Source of the DNA: Palsa-504 sp963739615
GTDB lineage: Bacteria > Actinomycetota > Actinomycetes > Streptosporangiales > Streptosporangiaceae
Reading direction: 5' to 3'
NCBI GenBank assembly: GCA_963739615.1
Contig: CAVUBD010000025.1
Location: forward strand, 62,001 to 126,000
Length of the DNA stretch: 64,000 nt
This document shows positions 7,507 to 14,952 of the stretch, piece after piece. A model generated the notes under the pieces. That model worked only from the letters and a program-made list of their open reading frames with translations, ran no database searches and had not been told where the DNA came from. The translations under genes were made by a program, and so were the position numbers. Position 1 is the first letter of the stretch, and every line of letters begins with the position of its first letter.

Positions 7507-9256
7507 ATGGCGGTTAGCCCCACCTTTCCCAGCCGGGACGTGCTGCGGCGGCGGCTGCGGTTCCGGCCGCTCGACGCCGTCGTGGGCGTCGGCGTGTTCC
7601 TGCTGATCTACGCCGTCGTCCGGGTGGGCGCGAGCGCGCACGTGCCGATCCGCCCCGGCCAGGCGGTCACCATCGACACGTCGCCGTCGCGCCTGCCTTA
7701 CTACGCGGCACGCAGCCTGCTGCGCATGTTCATCGCCCTGTTCTTCGCCTACGCGTTCAGCCTGGGCTACGCCTACGCGGCCGCGCGGAGCAGGCGCGCC
7801 AGGACCGTGCTGATCCCCGCCCTGGACATCCTGCAGTCGGTGCCGGTGCTGGGCTTCCTCGCCATCACCGTGACGTTCTTCCTCGCTCTCTTTCCCGGCT
7901 CCGAGCTGGGCCTGGAGGGCGCGGCGGTGTTCGCCGTCTTCACCTCGCAGGCCTGGAACATCACGTTCTCGTTCTACCACTCGCTCATCACCCAGCCCGG
8001 CGAGCTGGACGAGGCGAGCCGGGTCATGGGACTGTCCCGGTGGGTGGAAGCGGTTCTGGAGCATCGACGTGCCCGGCGGGGCGATCGGCCCGGTATGGAA
8101 CGGGATGATGAGCTTCGGCGGCAGCTGGTTCTTCCTCACCGCCTCCGAGCTGATCATCGTCGGCGGTCACCGTTACACCCTGCCCGGGGTGGGCTCCTAC
8201 GTGGGCGTGGCCGTGGAGCAGGGTCGGCTCGGGCACGTCATATGGGGCACCGTCACCATGATCATCATGATCCTGGCGGTCAACGTGCTGTTCTGGCGGC
8301 CCATGGTGGCCTACGTGGAGCGGTTCCGCATCGAGCAGACCGAGGCGAGCCGAAGGCCCCGCTCGCTGGTGCTCGACGCGCTGCGCCGGTCCAGCTGGCC
8401 GGGCCTGGTCGGACGAGGCAGGCGCGCCATCGCGCAGCCGGTCAACCGCCTGATGGCGGCGGCCACCGGTGTCGACGACCGCAGCCTGGTCGAGCATGCC
8501 GCCCGGCGCCGCGCCGCGGACATGGCCTTCATCGCGGCCGTGGTCGGCGTGCTCGGCTACGGTCTGTACAGCATGCTGGCCTACATCGCCGCCGGGCAGC
8601 AGGGCCTCGGCGTCCTCGGGCACGCGTTCGGCCTCGGCTTCCTGACGTTCCTGCGGGTGGTCGTGGTCGTGGCGGCGTCGTCCCTGATCTGGGTGCCGGC
8701 CGGAGCCTGGATCGGCTTCAACTCGAGGGTCGCCCAGTACCTGCAGCCGGTGGTGCAGGTATTCGCCAGCTTCCCGGCGAACTTCATCTTCCCGTTCGCG
8801 ATCGTCGTCTTCCTGGACACCGGCATCAGCCTCAACTACGGCAGCATCGTGCTGATGGCGCTGGGCACGCAGTGGTACGTCCTGTTCAACGTGATCGCGG
8901 GCGCCAGCGCGGTGCCGTCGGACCTCAAGGAGGCCATGGACAACCTCGGCGTGCACGGCTGGCACCGGTCGCGCCGGATGATCCTGCCCGCCGTGTTCCC
9001 CGCGTACGTCACCGGCGCGATCACCGCGGCCGGCGGCGCGTGGAACGCGTCCATCGTGGCCGAGATCGTCATCTACAACCGGCACGTGCTCGTGGCCAGC
9101 GGCCTCGGCAGCTACATCACGCAGGCGACCGCGCGCAACGACTTCCACGAGATCATCGCAGGCATCCTGGTCATGGCCGTCTATGTGACCGGGCTGAACG
9201 CGCTGCTGTGGCGGCGGCTGTACGCGCTGGCCGAGTCGAAGTACGCGCTGGCATGA
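7507..9256 (+). pseudogene. ABC transporter double permease, frameshifted by a 4-bp tandem duplication
   Basis: Reading starts at ATG 7507 and runs to 8043, then continues from 8048 in a different frame to TGA 9254-9256. At the break the DNA reads GTGG-GTGG (8040-8047). Removing one copy restores a 581-codon ORF with ...GLSRW-KRFWSIDVPGG.... The product would be a fused pair of BPD_transp_1 permease domains (about residues 90-280 and 360-575) of the nitrate/sulfonate/taurine type, each with EAA-loop-like segments (DEASRVMGLSRW and KEAMDNLGVHGW). As written, the first reading frame ends in unrelated sequence and the second part has no start. The ATPase start overlaps by ATGA. Confidence 0.85.
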
Positions 9257-9657
9257 CCGGCCCGCTGATCAGCGTCAGGGCGCTGAGCAAGACCTTCTCC
9301 GGGCCGGGCGGCCGCCAGGCGCCGGTCCTCGCCGGCATCAGCCTGGATGTCGCCGAAGGCGAGTTCGTGGCGCTGCTCGGCCGCAGCGGCAGCGGCGAGT
9401 CCACCCTGCTGCGGTGCATCGCCGGCCTGATCGCGCCGTCCGGCGGTGAGGTGCTCTTCCGCGGCAAGCCGCTGGTCAGCTGCAACCGGGACACCGCGAT
9501 GGTGTTCCAGACCTTCGCCCTGCTGCCATGGCTCACCGTGCAGCAGAACGTCGAGATCGGGCTGGAGGCGCGGGGGGTAACGCCGGCCGAGCGGGCCGAA
9601 CGGGCGCTACGCGCGATCGACCTGGTGGGCCTCGACGGCTACAAGTCAGCCTATCCC
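9253..9657 (+). pseudogene. ABC transporter ATPase, N-terminal part only, Walker A lysine lost
   Basis: ATG overlaps the permease stop (ATGA). The first 135 residues are an ABC ATPase: residues 1-40 N-terminal sheet, Walker A GRSGSGES (43-50) and a Q-loop in MVFQTFALLPW. The invariant Walker A lysine is Glu49 (GAG at 9397-9399). After GLDGYKSAYP homology stops abruptly, before the LSGG signature, Walker B and switch His. The same frame then runs on to 10122 as nonsense. Another frame from about 9655 is a KdpD-like fragment. Loss of the lysine and two-thirds of the domain means no ATPase activity. Confidence 0.85.
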
Positions 9658-10472
9658 ACGCCGTCCTCGCCCGCCAGCCCGAGGTGGTGTGCATCGATGA
9701 CCTGGCGGCGGTCGACGCAGGCGGCGAGACCCGCCTCGCCGTCGCCCGGCGACTCGCCGAGGCGGGTATCACCGTCGTGGCCACGGTCCATCTGGCCAGC
9801 ATGGACGGGGGCGACGGTGCCGCACGCGGGCCGCTGGACGACGCGGCGATCCTGGCCTTCGCCGACGAGATCGAGCTGGTGGACGTCCCGCCGGCGATCC
9901 TGGCCGACCGGATACGGCGGGGCGAGCTGGTGCCGGCCGGCCAGATCGAGGACGCGCTGCGGAACGACTACGCGCCCGGGAAGCTCGGGCCGCTGCGCGA
10001 GCAAGCCTTCGCCATCGTGGCCGACCATGCCGACCGTAAGCGCGGCGGCCTCATCGCCGCGCCCGAGGCGCAGCCCATCATCCTGGCCTGCGCGGCGCCG
10101 AGGGCAGGCATGGAGCCGCTGATCAGGCGATCGGCCGCGCTCGCCGCCCGGCTGGCCGCGGATTTCCTGGTGGCCGTCGTCACGTCCGCGCCGCCCTCGC
10201 CTGACCTGGCCCGGGTCCTGGCCGGCTACGCGACGCTGACGGCGCAGCTTGGCGGCGAGTTCACCAGGCGGCAGGGCGCCCCGGCCGCCGCCCTGGCGGC
10301 ATTCGCGGACGAGCGAGGGGTCACCGAGCTGCTGCTGGCCCGTGGCACCGGAGCGCACTCCGGCGGCCGCCACCCTATCCTGCGCGAACTCGCGTGCCAG
10401 GCCGGCGCCGAAGTCCACGTCCTGCCCGCGGACGCCCGGCTGAGGCCGGGCGGCGAGCCGCTGAGCCGGTAA
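9655..10472 (+). pseudogene. 5'-truncated KdpD N-terminal-like/universal-stress domain protein
   Basis: From about 9655, in a different frame from the ABC fragment, about 272 codons read HAVLARQPEVVCIDDLA..., then ADEIELVDVPP and RGELVPAGQIEDALRNDYAPG. These are hallmarks of the KdpD N-terminal sensor domain, which binds c-di-AMP or nucleotide in its relatives. From about residue 145 of the fragment a UspA-like segment follows (ILACAAPRAG ... VTELLLARG). The KdpD P-loop that should precede is absent, and no start codon or ribosome site lies at the 5' edge. The simplest reading is a deletion that joined a truncated ABC ATPase gene to a truncated downstream gene. Confidence 0.75.
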
Positions 10473-10484
10473 ACGTCGTCACGG

Positions 10485-10973
10485 TTACGCGCCAGCCGGC
10501 GCGCGCGGGCCGGGTGGTACCGGCCGGGTGCTGGCGTCCCCGCCGGACCGCGCCGGCCCGGGTCCACCGCCCGGCACCGCGCGGGCCTTGGTGAGCGAGG
10601 CGCAGCGGTACGGCGCGCGCCGCAGCTTCCGGGCGGGCTTCGGGCCGACCTTCGGCGTGGCTGGCGGGGGCGGCGCGGCGGCCGGGATGGCCGTGGGAGC
10701 AAGAGCGGGCCGGGTGGACGCGGGCGCGGGGAGGCAGGCGTCGACCCTGATCTGGGCTATCCCGAGCGGCGTGAGCATCGCGCGTATGGCGTCCTCGTCG
10801 AGCCGGATCCACGGCTGGCCGGCGCCCAGCGCGGACCGCAGCGACGCCTCCGAGGTGAAGGCCAGCCCGACCCGCGGCCCGGACGGCAGCCGACCGGTGC
10901 GCAGGGCCAGCGTGTCGAGCGCACTCGCGCGGACCGGTACGAACAGCAGGTGATATTCACCCTTCGCTTCCAT
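10485..10973 (-). CDS. Hypothetical protein resembling the SAV_915/SseB-like group
   Basis: 162 aa. The N-terminal 75 residues form a compact alpha/beta module (MEAKGEYHLLFVPVR, then GLAFTSEASLRSALG, then RAMLTPLGIAQIRVD). This resembles the short actinobacterial SAV_915-type proteins with an SseB-like fold. The C-terminal half is Ala/Pro-rich and basic and probably disordered. No catalytic motif was seen. It lies just downstream of lysA in the same direction with a 22-nt gap, so it may be co-transcribed. Start ATG; function unknown. Confidence 0.6.
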   Translation of the reverse strand: MEAKGEYHLLFVPVRASALDTLALRTGRLPSGPRVGLAFTSEASLRSALGAGQPWIRLDEDAIRAMLTPLGIAQIRVDACLPAPASTRPALAPTAIPAAAPPPPATPKVGPKPARKLRRAPYRCASLTKARAVPGGGPGPARSGGDASTRPVPPGPRAPAGA

Positions 10974-10995
10974 GCGGTCTCCTTGCCCCGTGTGG

Positions 10996-12375
10996 TCACA
11001 AGCTGACGTCGCGCTGGCGCATGTCGGCCGCCGTCTCGCGGCGCACGAGCAGGCGCGCGGCGCCGTCCCGGACCGCGACGACGGGCGGGCGCCCGACCAG
11101 GTTGTAGTTCGACGCCATCGAGTGGTTATAGGCCCCGGTGCAGGCCACGGCGAGCAGGTCGCCCGGCCGTGTCCCCTCGGGCAGCGCCGTGTCCGCGGCC
11201 AGGACGTCCCCGGCTTCGCAGTGCCGGCCGACCACGGTGGCCGGCTGTGCCGGGGCCGCTGGCCGGCTCGCCGAGCGCACCGAGTAACGCGCGCCGTACA
11301 GGGCCGGCCGCGGGTTGTCGCTCATCCCGCCGTCGACGGCCACGAAGGTGCGCAGACCGGCCAGGTGCTTGACGCTGATCACCCGGTACAGCGTGACCAT
11401 CGCCCGGCTGATGATCGCGCGGCCCGGCTCGACGGTGAGCCTGGGCACCGGCAGGCGCAGCGAGGCGCAGGCACCGCGGACCGCGGCGTGGATCCGCCCG
11501 GCAAATGCGGTCAGGTCGAAGTCCTGGTCGTCCTCGGTGTACGGGACGCCATGGCCGCCGCCGAGGTTGAGTTCGGGCAGCGTGACGCCGTGCTCGGCGT
11601 GGACGGCCGCCATGAGCCCGACCAGCTTGCGCGCAGCCGCCTCGAACGCCTCCGGCCGGGTGATCTGCGAGCCGAGGTGGCAGTGCAGGCCGGCCAGCTC
11701 GAGTTCCGGCTGGGCCAGGATCCGCCGCACGGCGTCGGCGGCGGCGCCAGTGCTGAGCGAGAAGCCGAATTTCTGGTTCTCCACACCGGTGGCCAGCGCC
11801 GGGTGCGCGTGCGCGTCGACGCCCGGCGTGACCCGGACGAGCACCCGCTGACGCGGCCGGGCCAGCGGCCGGGCCGCCGACTCGGACAGCGGGTGGGCCG
11901 CCGACTGGGACAGCGCCGCGATCCTGGCGATCTCCCCTGCCGAGTCCACCACGATCCGCCCGACCCCGTAGGCCAGCGCGATCCGCAGGTCGCCGGGCGT
12001 CTTCGCGTTGCCGTGCAGCACGATCCGCTCCGCGGGAAAGCCGACCGAACTCGCCACGGCCAGCTCACCCTCGGAGCAGACGTCGAGGCTGAGCCCTTCC
12101 TCGTCCATCCAGTGCGCCATGGCCCGGCACAGGAACGCTTTGCCCGCGTAGGCGATCTCCGCGTCCGGAAACGCCTGCCGGTACCCGCGGCAGCGCTGCC
12201 GGACGTCGGCCTCGTCGAGCACGTAGGCCGGCGTGCCGTAGCCCGCGGCGATGTCGGCCAGGGGCACGCCGCCCACCGAGATCCCGCCGTCGGCCACCGC
12301 CCGCGCGGTGCGCGGCCAGATTCCCGGGTTCAGGTCGCCGCGGGCCTCGCAGGCGGCCCTGTCAGTGACCGTCAC
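10996..12375 (-). CDS. lysA: Diaminopimelate decarboxylase
   Basis: 459 aa, fold-type III PLP enzyme that decarboxylates meso-diaminopimelate to lysine. The PLP lysine is in AYAGKAFLC; SEGELAVA, HGNAK, HCHLGSQI, LNLGGGHG and the C-terminal CEAGDVLA and YNHSMASNYN segments all match LysA. I place the start at GTG 12375, with GGAAGG 4 nt upstream; it overlaps the stop of the preceding regulator-like gene (GTGA). An ATG four codons further up (12387) is possible. The coupling to a Lrp-type ligand-binding protein hints at lysine- or amino-acid-responsive control. Confidence 0.9.
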   Translation of the reverse strand: MTVTDRAACEARGDLNPGIWPRTARAVADGGISVGGVPLADIAAGYGTPAYVLDEADVRQRCRGYRQAFPDAEIAYAGKAFLCRAMAHWMDEEGLSLDVCSEGELAVASSVGFPAERIVLHGNAKTPGDLRIALAYGVGRIVVDSAGEIARIAALSQSAAHPLSESAARPLARPRQRVLVRVTPGVDAHAHPALATGVENQKFGFSLSTGAAADAVRRILAQPELELAGLHCHLGSQITRPEAFEAAARKLVGLMAAVHAEHGVTLPELNLGGGHGVPYTEDDQDFDLTAFAGRIHAAVRGACASLRLPVPRLTVEPGRAIISRAMVTLYRVISVKHLAGLRTFVAVDGGMSDNPRPALYGARYSVRSASRPAAPAQPATVVGRHCEAGDVLAADTALPEGTRPGDLLAVACTGAYNHSMASNYNLVGRPPVVAVRDGAARLLVRRETAADMRQRDVSL

Positions 12376-12773
12376 GGCGCCTTCCATCCCCGGCCCTGCG
12401 GACCGCCCGCGGCGCCGAGGCCGGCCACCTCGCGCACCACCAGGCCGGCCGACGTCACCTCGGTGCCCGTGCAGCCGCGCAGGCAGGTCAGCACGCCGTC
12501 CAGGTCGGCGATCGCCCGGCACGCGACCAGCAGCTCGTAATCCACGTCGCCGGTCACCTGCCACGCGCACCGCACGCACGCGAGCGTCCGCACGTAGTGC
12601 TCGAACCCGCGCCGGGACGCGGCAGGGGCCAGCCGGACGCGGACAACCGCCTGCACCGGGTCACCAACGATGACGGCCTTCGCGGCCGGGCCGGCTGCGG
12701 CACGCAGACGGCCCGGCGGCCGTTCCCGGCGGTGCGGGACAGGCACCGGTTCCGCGTCTTCGTCGTTCGCCAC
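12372..12773 (-). CDS. Stand-alone Lrp/AsnC ligand-binding (RAM) domain protein
   Basis: 133 aa. Residues 38-115 form an AsnC-type effector domain (VVRVRLAP..., YVRTLACVRCAWQVTGDVDYELLVAC, LRGCTGTEVTSAGLVVREV), with no helix-turn-helix in the N-terminal 35 residues, which are Arg/Pro-rich. Such stand-alone RAM proteins bind amino acids and can modulate Lrp partners. The stop overlaps the lysA start, so the two are translationally coupled. The start is uncertain: the GTG at 12773 abuts a GGAGGT with no spacing, so translation may begin differently. Confidence 0.65.
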   Translation of the reverse strand: MANDEDAEPVPVPHRRERPPGRLRAAAGPAAKAVIVGDPVQAVVRVRLAPAASRRGFEHYVRTLACVRCAWQVTGDVDYELLVACRAIADLDGVLTCLRGCTGTEVTSAGLVVREVAGLGAAGGPQGRGWKAP

Positions 12774-12918
12774 ACCTCCATGGTGGGCACACCCGCCGGC
12801 CGGGGAAAAGGGTGCTCACGCATTCCTGACGCATCCGCGCCGATTCCTCACGCAGCTCATGCACCCCGCCCGCCCGGCGTTACCCGGGGACCGGCCGGAT
12901 GGACCTGACCAGGCGGTG

Positions 12919-13008
12919 ATGACGCCGGGCGCCAGGCGAGTTACCGTCGGCATTGTGATCCTCTCGATCGCGCTCGCAGGCGTGATCTTGTTCATCGTGC
13001 CGCGGTGA
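12919..13008 (+). CDS. Possible 29-residue single-pass membrane peptide
   Basis: ATG 12919 to TGA gives MTPGARRVTVG followed by a 15-residue hydrophobic stretch ending in FIVPR. The basic N-terminus followed by one transmembrane helix is what a small membrane protein looks like. The ribosome site is weak (AGGCGG) and no homologue is recognised. It could be chance. Confidence 0.3.
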   Translation: MTPGARRVTVGIVILSIALAGVILFIVPR

Positions 13009-13022
13009 GTCCAAGGCCTCGA

Positions 13023-13325
13023 TCAGTTCGGCATCTGGTGCACCGCGTCGAACTCGTCGGCGCGCACCATCGGCTCGAGCGACTTCAGCGCGCCCGCCTG
13101 CGTCCGCAGGTAGGCCAGCACCACGTCGCCCGCCGGCGACGAGCGGCGCGGCCGGGTCCCCGCGATGGGCAGGTCCCGGTCATGCCAGGCCCGGGCGGGA
13201 TGGTTGCGTTCCTGGCCGTTGCGCTCCGGGCGGGGGCTGTGCTCGGGGCGGGGCCGCGGGGCCAGGCCCGCGCCGCCTCGCGCCTGGCGGCGGGCTTTGG
13301 TATCGGTCGTGTGAACAGTCATCAC
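13023..13325 (-). pseudogene. CHAD-domain protein, truncated remnant
   Basis: 100 codons. After a basic low-complexity region (residues 1-64), residues 65-98 (GDVVLAYLRTQAGALKSLEP, then DEFDAVHQM) match the first helix pair of a CHAD domain. In intact proteins VHQM is followed by RVATRRLR and about 200 more residues carrying the conserved His and basic residues that bind polyphosphate. Here the frame ends PN-stop directly after VHQM and no CHAD sequence follows on either strand. It is most likely a deletion remnant. Confidence 0.65.
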
Positions 13326-13394
13326 GACCCGCTACCCCGCCCGGAGCGATAAAACCGCCGCAGCGGCCTTTACTTGGGCTTACTCGTCCCAGGC

Positions 13395-14393
13395 TTACTC
13401 GTCTTCGGCGAGCCAGGACATCAGCGGCCGCAGCTTGGCGCCGACCTGCTCGATCTGCTCGGCCCGCTCGGCCTCGCGGCGCTTGAGGAAGTTGGGCTTG
13501 CCCGCGTCGAACTCCTCCACCAGCTCGCGGGCGAACGAGCCGTCCTGGATCTCGCCCAGGATCCGGCGCATCTCCTCGCGGGTCTGCTCGTTGATCAGCC
13601 GCGGTCCCCGGGTGTAGCCGCCGTACTCGGCGGTGTCAGACACCGACCAGTACATTTTGGAGATGCCGCCCTCGTACATCAGGTCCACGATCAGCTTCAT
13701 CTCGTGCAGGCACTCGAAGTAGGCCGATTCCGGCTGGTAGCCGGCCTCGACCAGGGTCGCGAAACCGGCCTTGATCAGCTCGGCGACGCCGCCGCAGAGC
13801 ACGCTCTGCTCGCCGAACAGGTCGGTCTCGGTCTCCTCGGTGAACGTGCTCTTCAGCGCGCCCGCCCGGGTGCCGCCGATGGCCTTGGCGTAGGCCAGGG
13901 TCAGCGGCCAGGCGTTACCTGTGGCGTCCCGCTCGACGCAGACCAGCACGGGTACGCCGCGGCCCTGGGCGAACTGGCGCCGCACCAGGTGACCGGGGGC
14001 CTTGGGCGCCACCATGCACACGTCGACGCCAGGCGGCGGCGTGATGAGGTCATAGCGGATGTTCAGGCCGTGGGCGAAGAACAGCGCATCGCCTTCCACC
14101 AGCGCGGGCTCGATCGCCTCGGCGTAGAGCTGGCGCTGCAGGTGGTCCGGGACCAGGACCATGACCAGGTCCGATTCCTCGCACGCCTCGGCGGGCGTGG
14201 TGACCCGCAGGCCGTCGCTGGCGGCCTTCTCCCGGCTCTTGGAACCCTCAGGCAGGCCGACCCGCACGTCCACGCCGGAGTCGCGCAGCGAGAGCGCGTG
14301 CGCGTGCCCCTGGCTGCCGTAGCCGAGGACGGCGACGTGCCTGCGCTGGATGACCGAGAGGTCGGCGCTGTCATCGTAGAAAATCTCTGCCAC
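13395..14393 (-). CDS. ilvC: Ketol-acid reductoisomerase (NADP+), class I
   Basis: 332 aa. It converts acetolactate and acetohydroxybutyrate to dihydroxy acids in Val/Leu/Ile synthesis. The Rossmann motif GYGSQGHAHA is at residues 24-33, followed by VRVGLPEGSKSREKA, an NADPH-type loop. The C-terminal knotted domain has ETDLFGEQSVLCGG and the metal/substrate segment ECLHEMKLIVDLMYEGG. Length is normal for class I. The ATG at 14393 lies 34 nt downstream of ilvN in the same operon. An AT-rich spacer just upstream contains no clear terminator. Confidence 0.95.
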   Translation of the reverse strand: MAEIFYDDSADLSVIQRRHVAVLGYGSQGHAHALSLRDSGVDVRVGLPEGSKSREKAASDGLRVTTPAEACEESDLVMVLVPDHLQRQLYAEAIEPALVEGDALFFAHGLNIRYDLITPPPGVDVCMVAPKAPGHLVRRQFAQGRGVPVLVCVERDATGNAWPLTLAYAKAIGGTRAGALKSTFTEETETDLFGEQSVLCGGVAELIKAGFATLVEAGYQPESAYFECLHEMKLIVDLMYEGGISKMYWSVSDTAEYGGYTRGPRLINEQTREEMRRILGEIQDGSFARELVEEFDAGKPNFLKRREAERAEQIEQVGAKLRPLMSWLAEDE

Positions 14394-14427
14394 TGAATGG
14401 CCTTTCTGTGTTTGTGATCCTGCGAAT

Positions 14428-14952
14428 CTAAGCGCTGCGCTCGACAGGCCGGAGCGCCCGGTCGGTGATCGAGCGGCCGCCGCGGCCGATGGCCACCATC
14501 CCGGACTGGACGAGCTCCTTGATCCCGAACGGCTCGAGCACCTTGATCAGCGCGTCGAGCTTCTCCCGGTTTCCGGTCGCCTCGACCGTGATCACGTCCA
14601 GGGCCACATCCACGACCTTGGCCCGGAACAGGTTAACGGTCTCGAGCACCCGCGACCTGCTCTCGGCGTCGGCCCTGACCTTGATCAGGATCAGCTCGCG
14701 CTGCACGGTGGCGCCCGGCTCGAGCTCGACGATCTTGAGCACGTTGATGAGCTTGTTCAGCTGCTTGGTCACCTGCTCGAGCGGGTGCTCCTCGCAGTTC
14801 ACCACGATAGTGATGCGGGAGATCTCTTCGTGCTCGGTCGGCCCGACGGCCAGTGAGTCGATGTTGAAGCCACGGCGCGAGAACAGGCCGGCGATCCTGA
14901 CCAGGACGCCCGGCTTATTCTCCACGAGGACGGACAGCGTATGGAGCGTCAT
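14428..14952 (-). CDS. ilvN: Acetolactate synthase small (regulatory) subunit
   Basis: 174 aa. An N-terminal ACT domain (residues 3-75, VLVENKPGVLVRIAGLFSRR with the GFNIDSL valine-binding signature) is followed by the conserved ALS small-subunit C-terminal domain (85-160). It binds valine, confers feedback inhibition and activates IlvB. The ATG overlaps the ilvB stop by ATGA, so the two subunits are translationally coupled. Length is normal. Confidence 0.95.
   Translation of the reverse strand: MTLHTLSVLVENKPGVLVRIAGLFSRRGFNIDSLAVGPTEHEEISRITIVVNCEEHPLEQVTKQLNKLINVLKIVELEPGATVQRELILIKVRADAESRSRVLETVNLFRAKVVDVALDVITVEATGNREKLDALIKVLEPFGIKELVQSGMVAIGRGGRSITDRALRPVERSA

Noticed and set aside
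7384..10122. A single 912-codon reading through permease and ATPase
   Set aside because: Only 7507-8043 and 9253-9657 of it are real coding sequence. Between them it is out-of-frame shadow of the permease, so the long frame is an artefact of the GTGG duplication.
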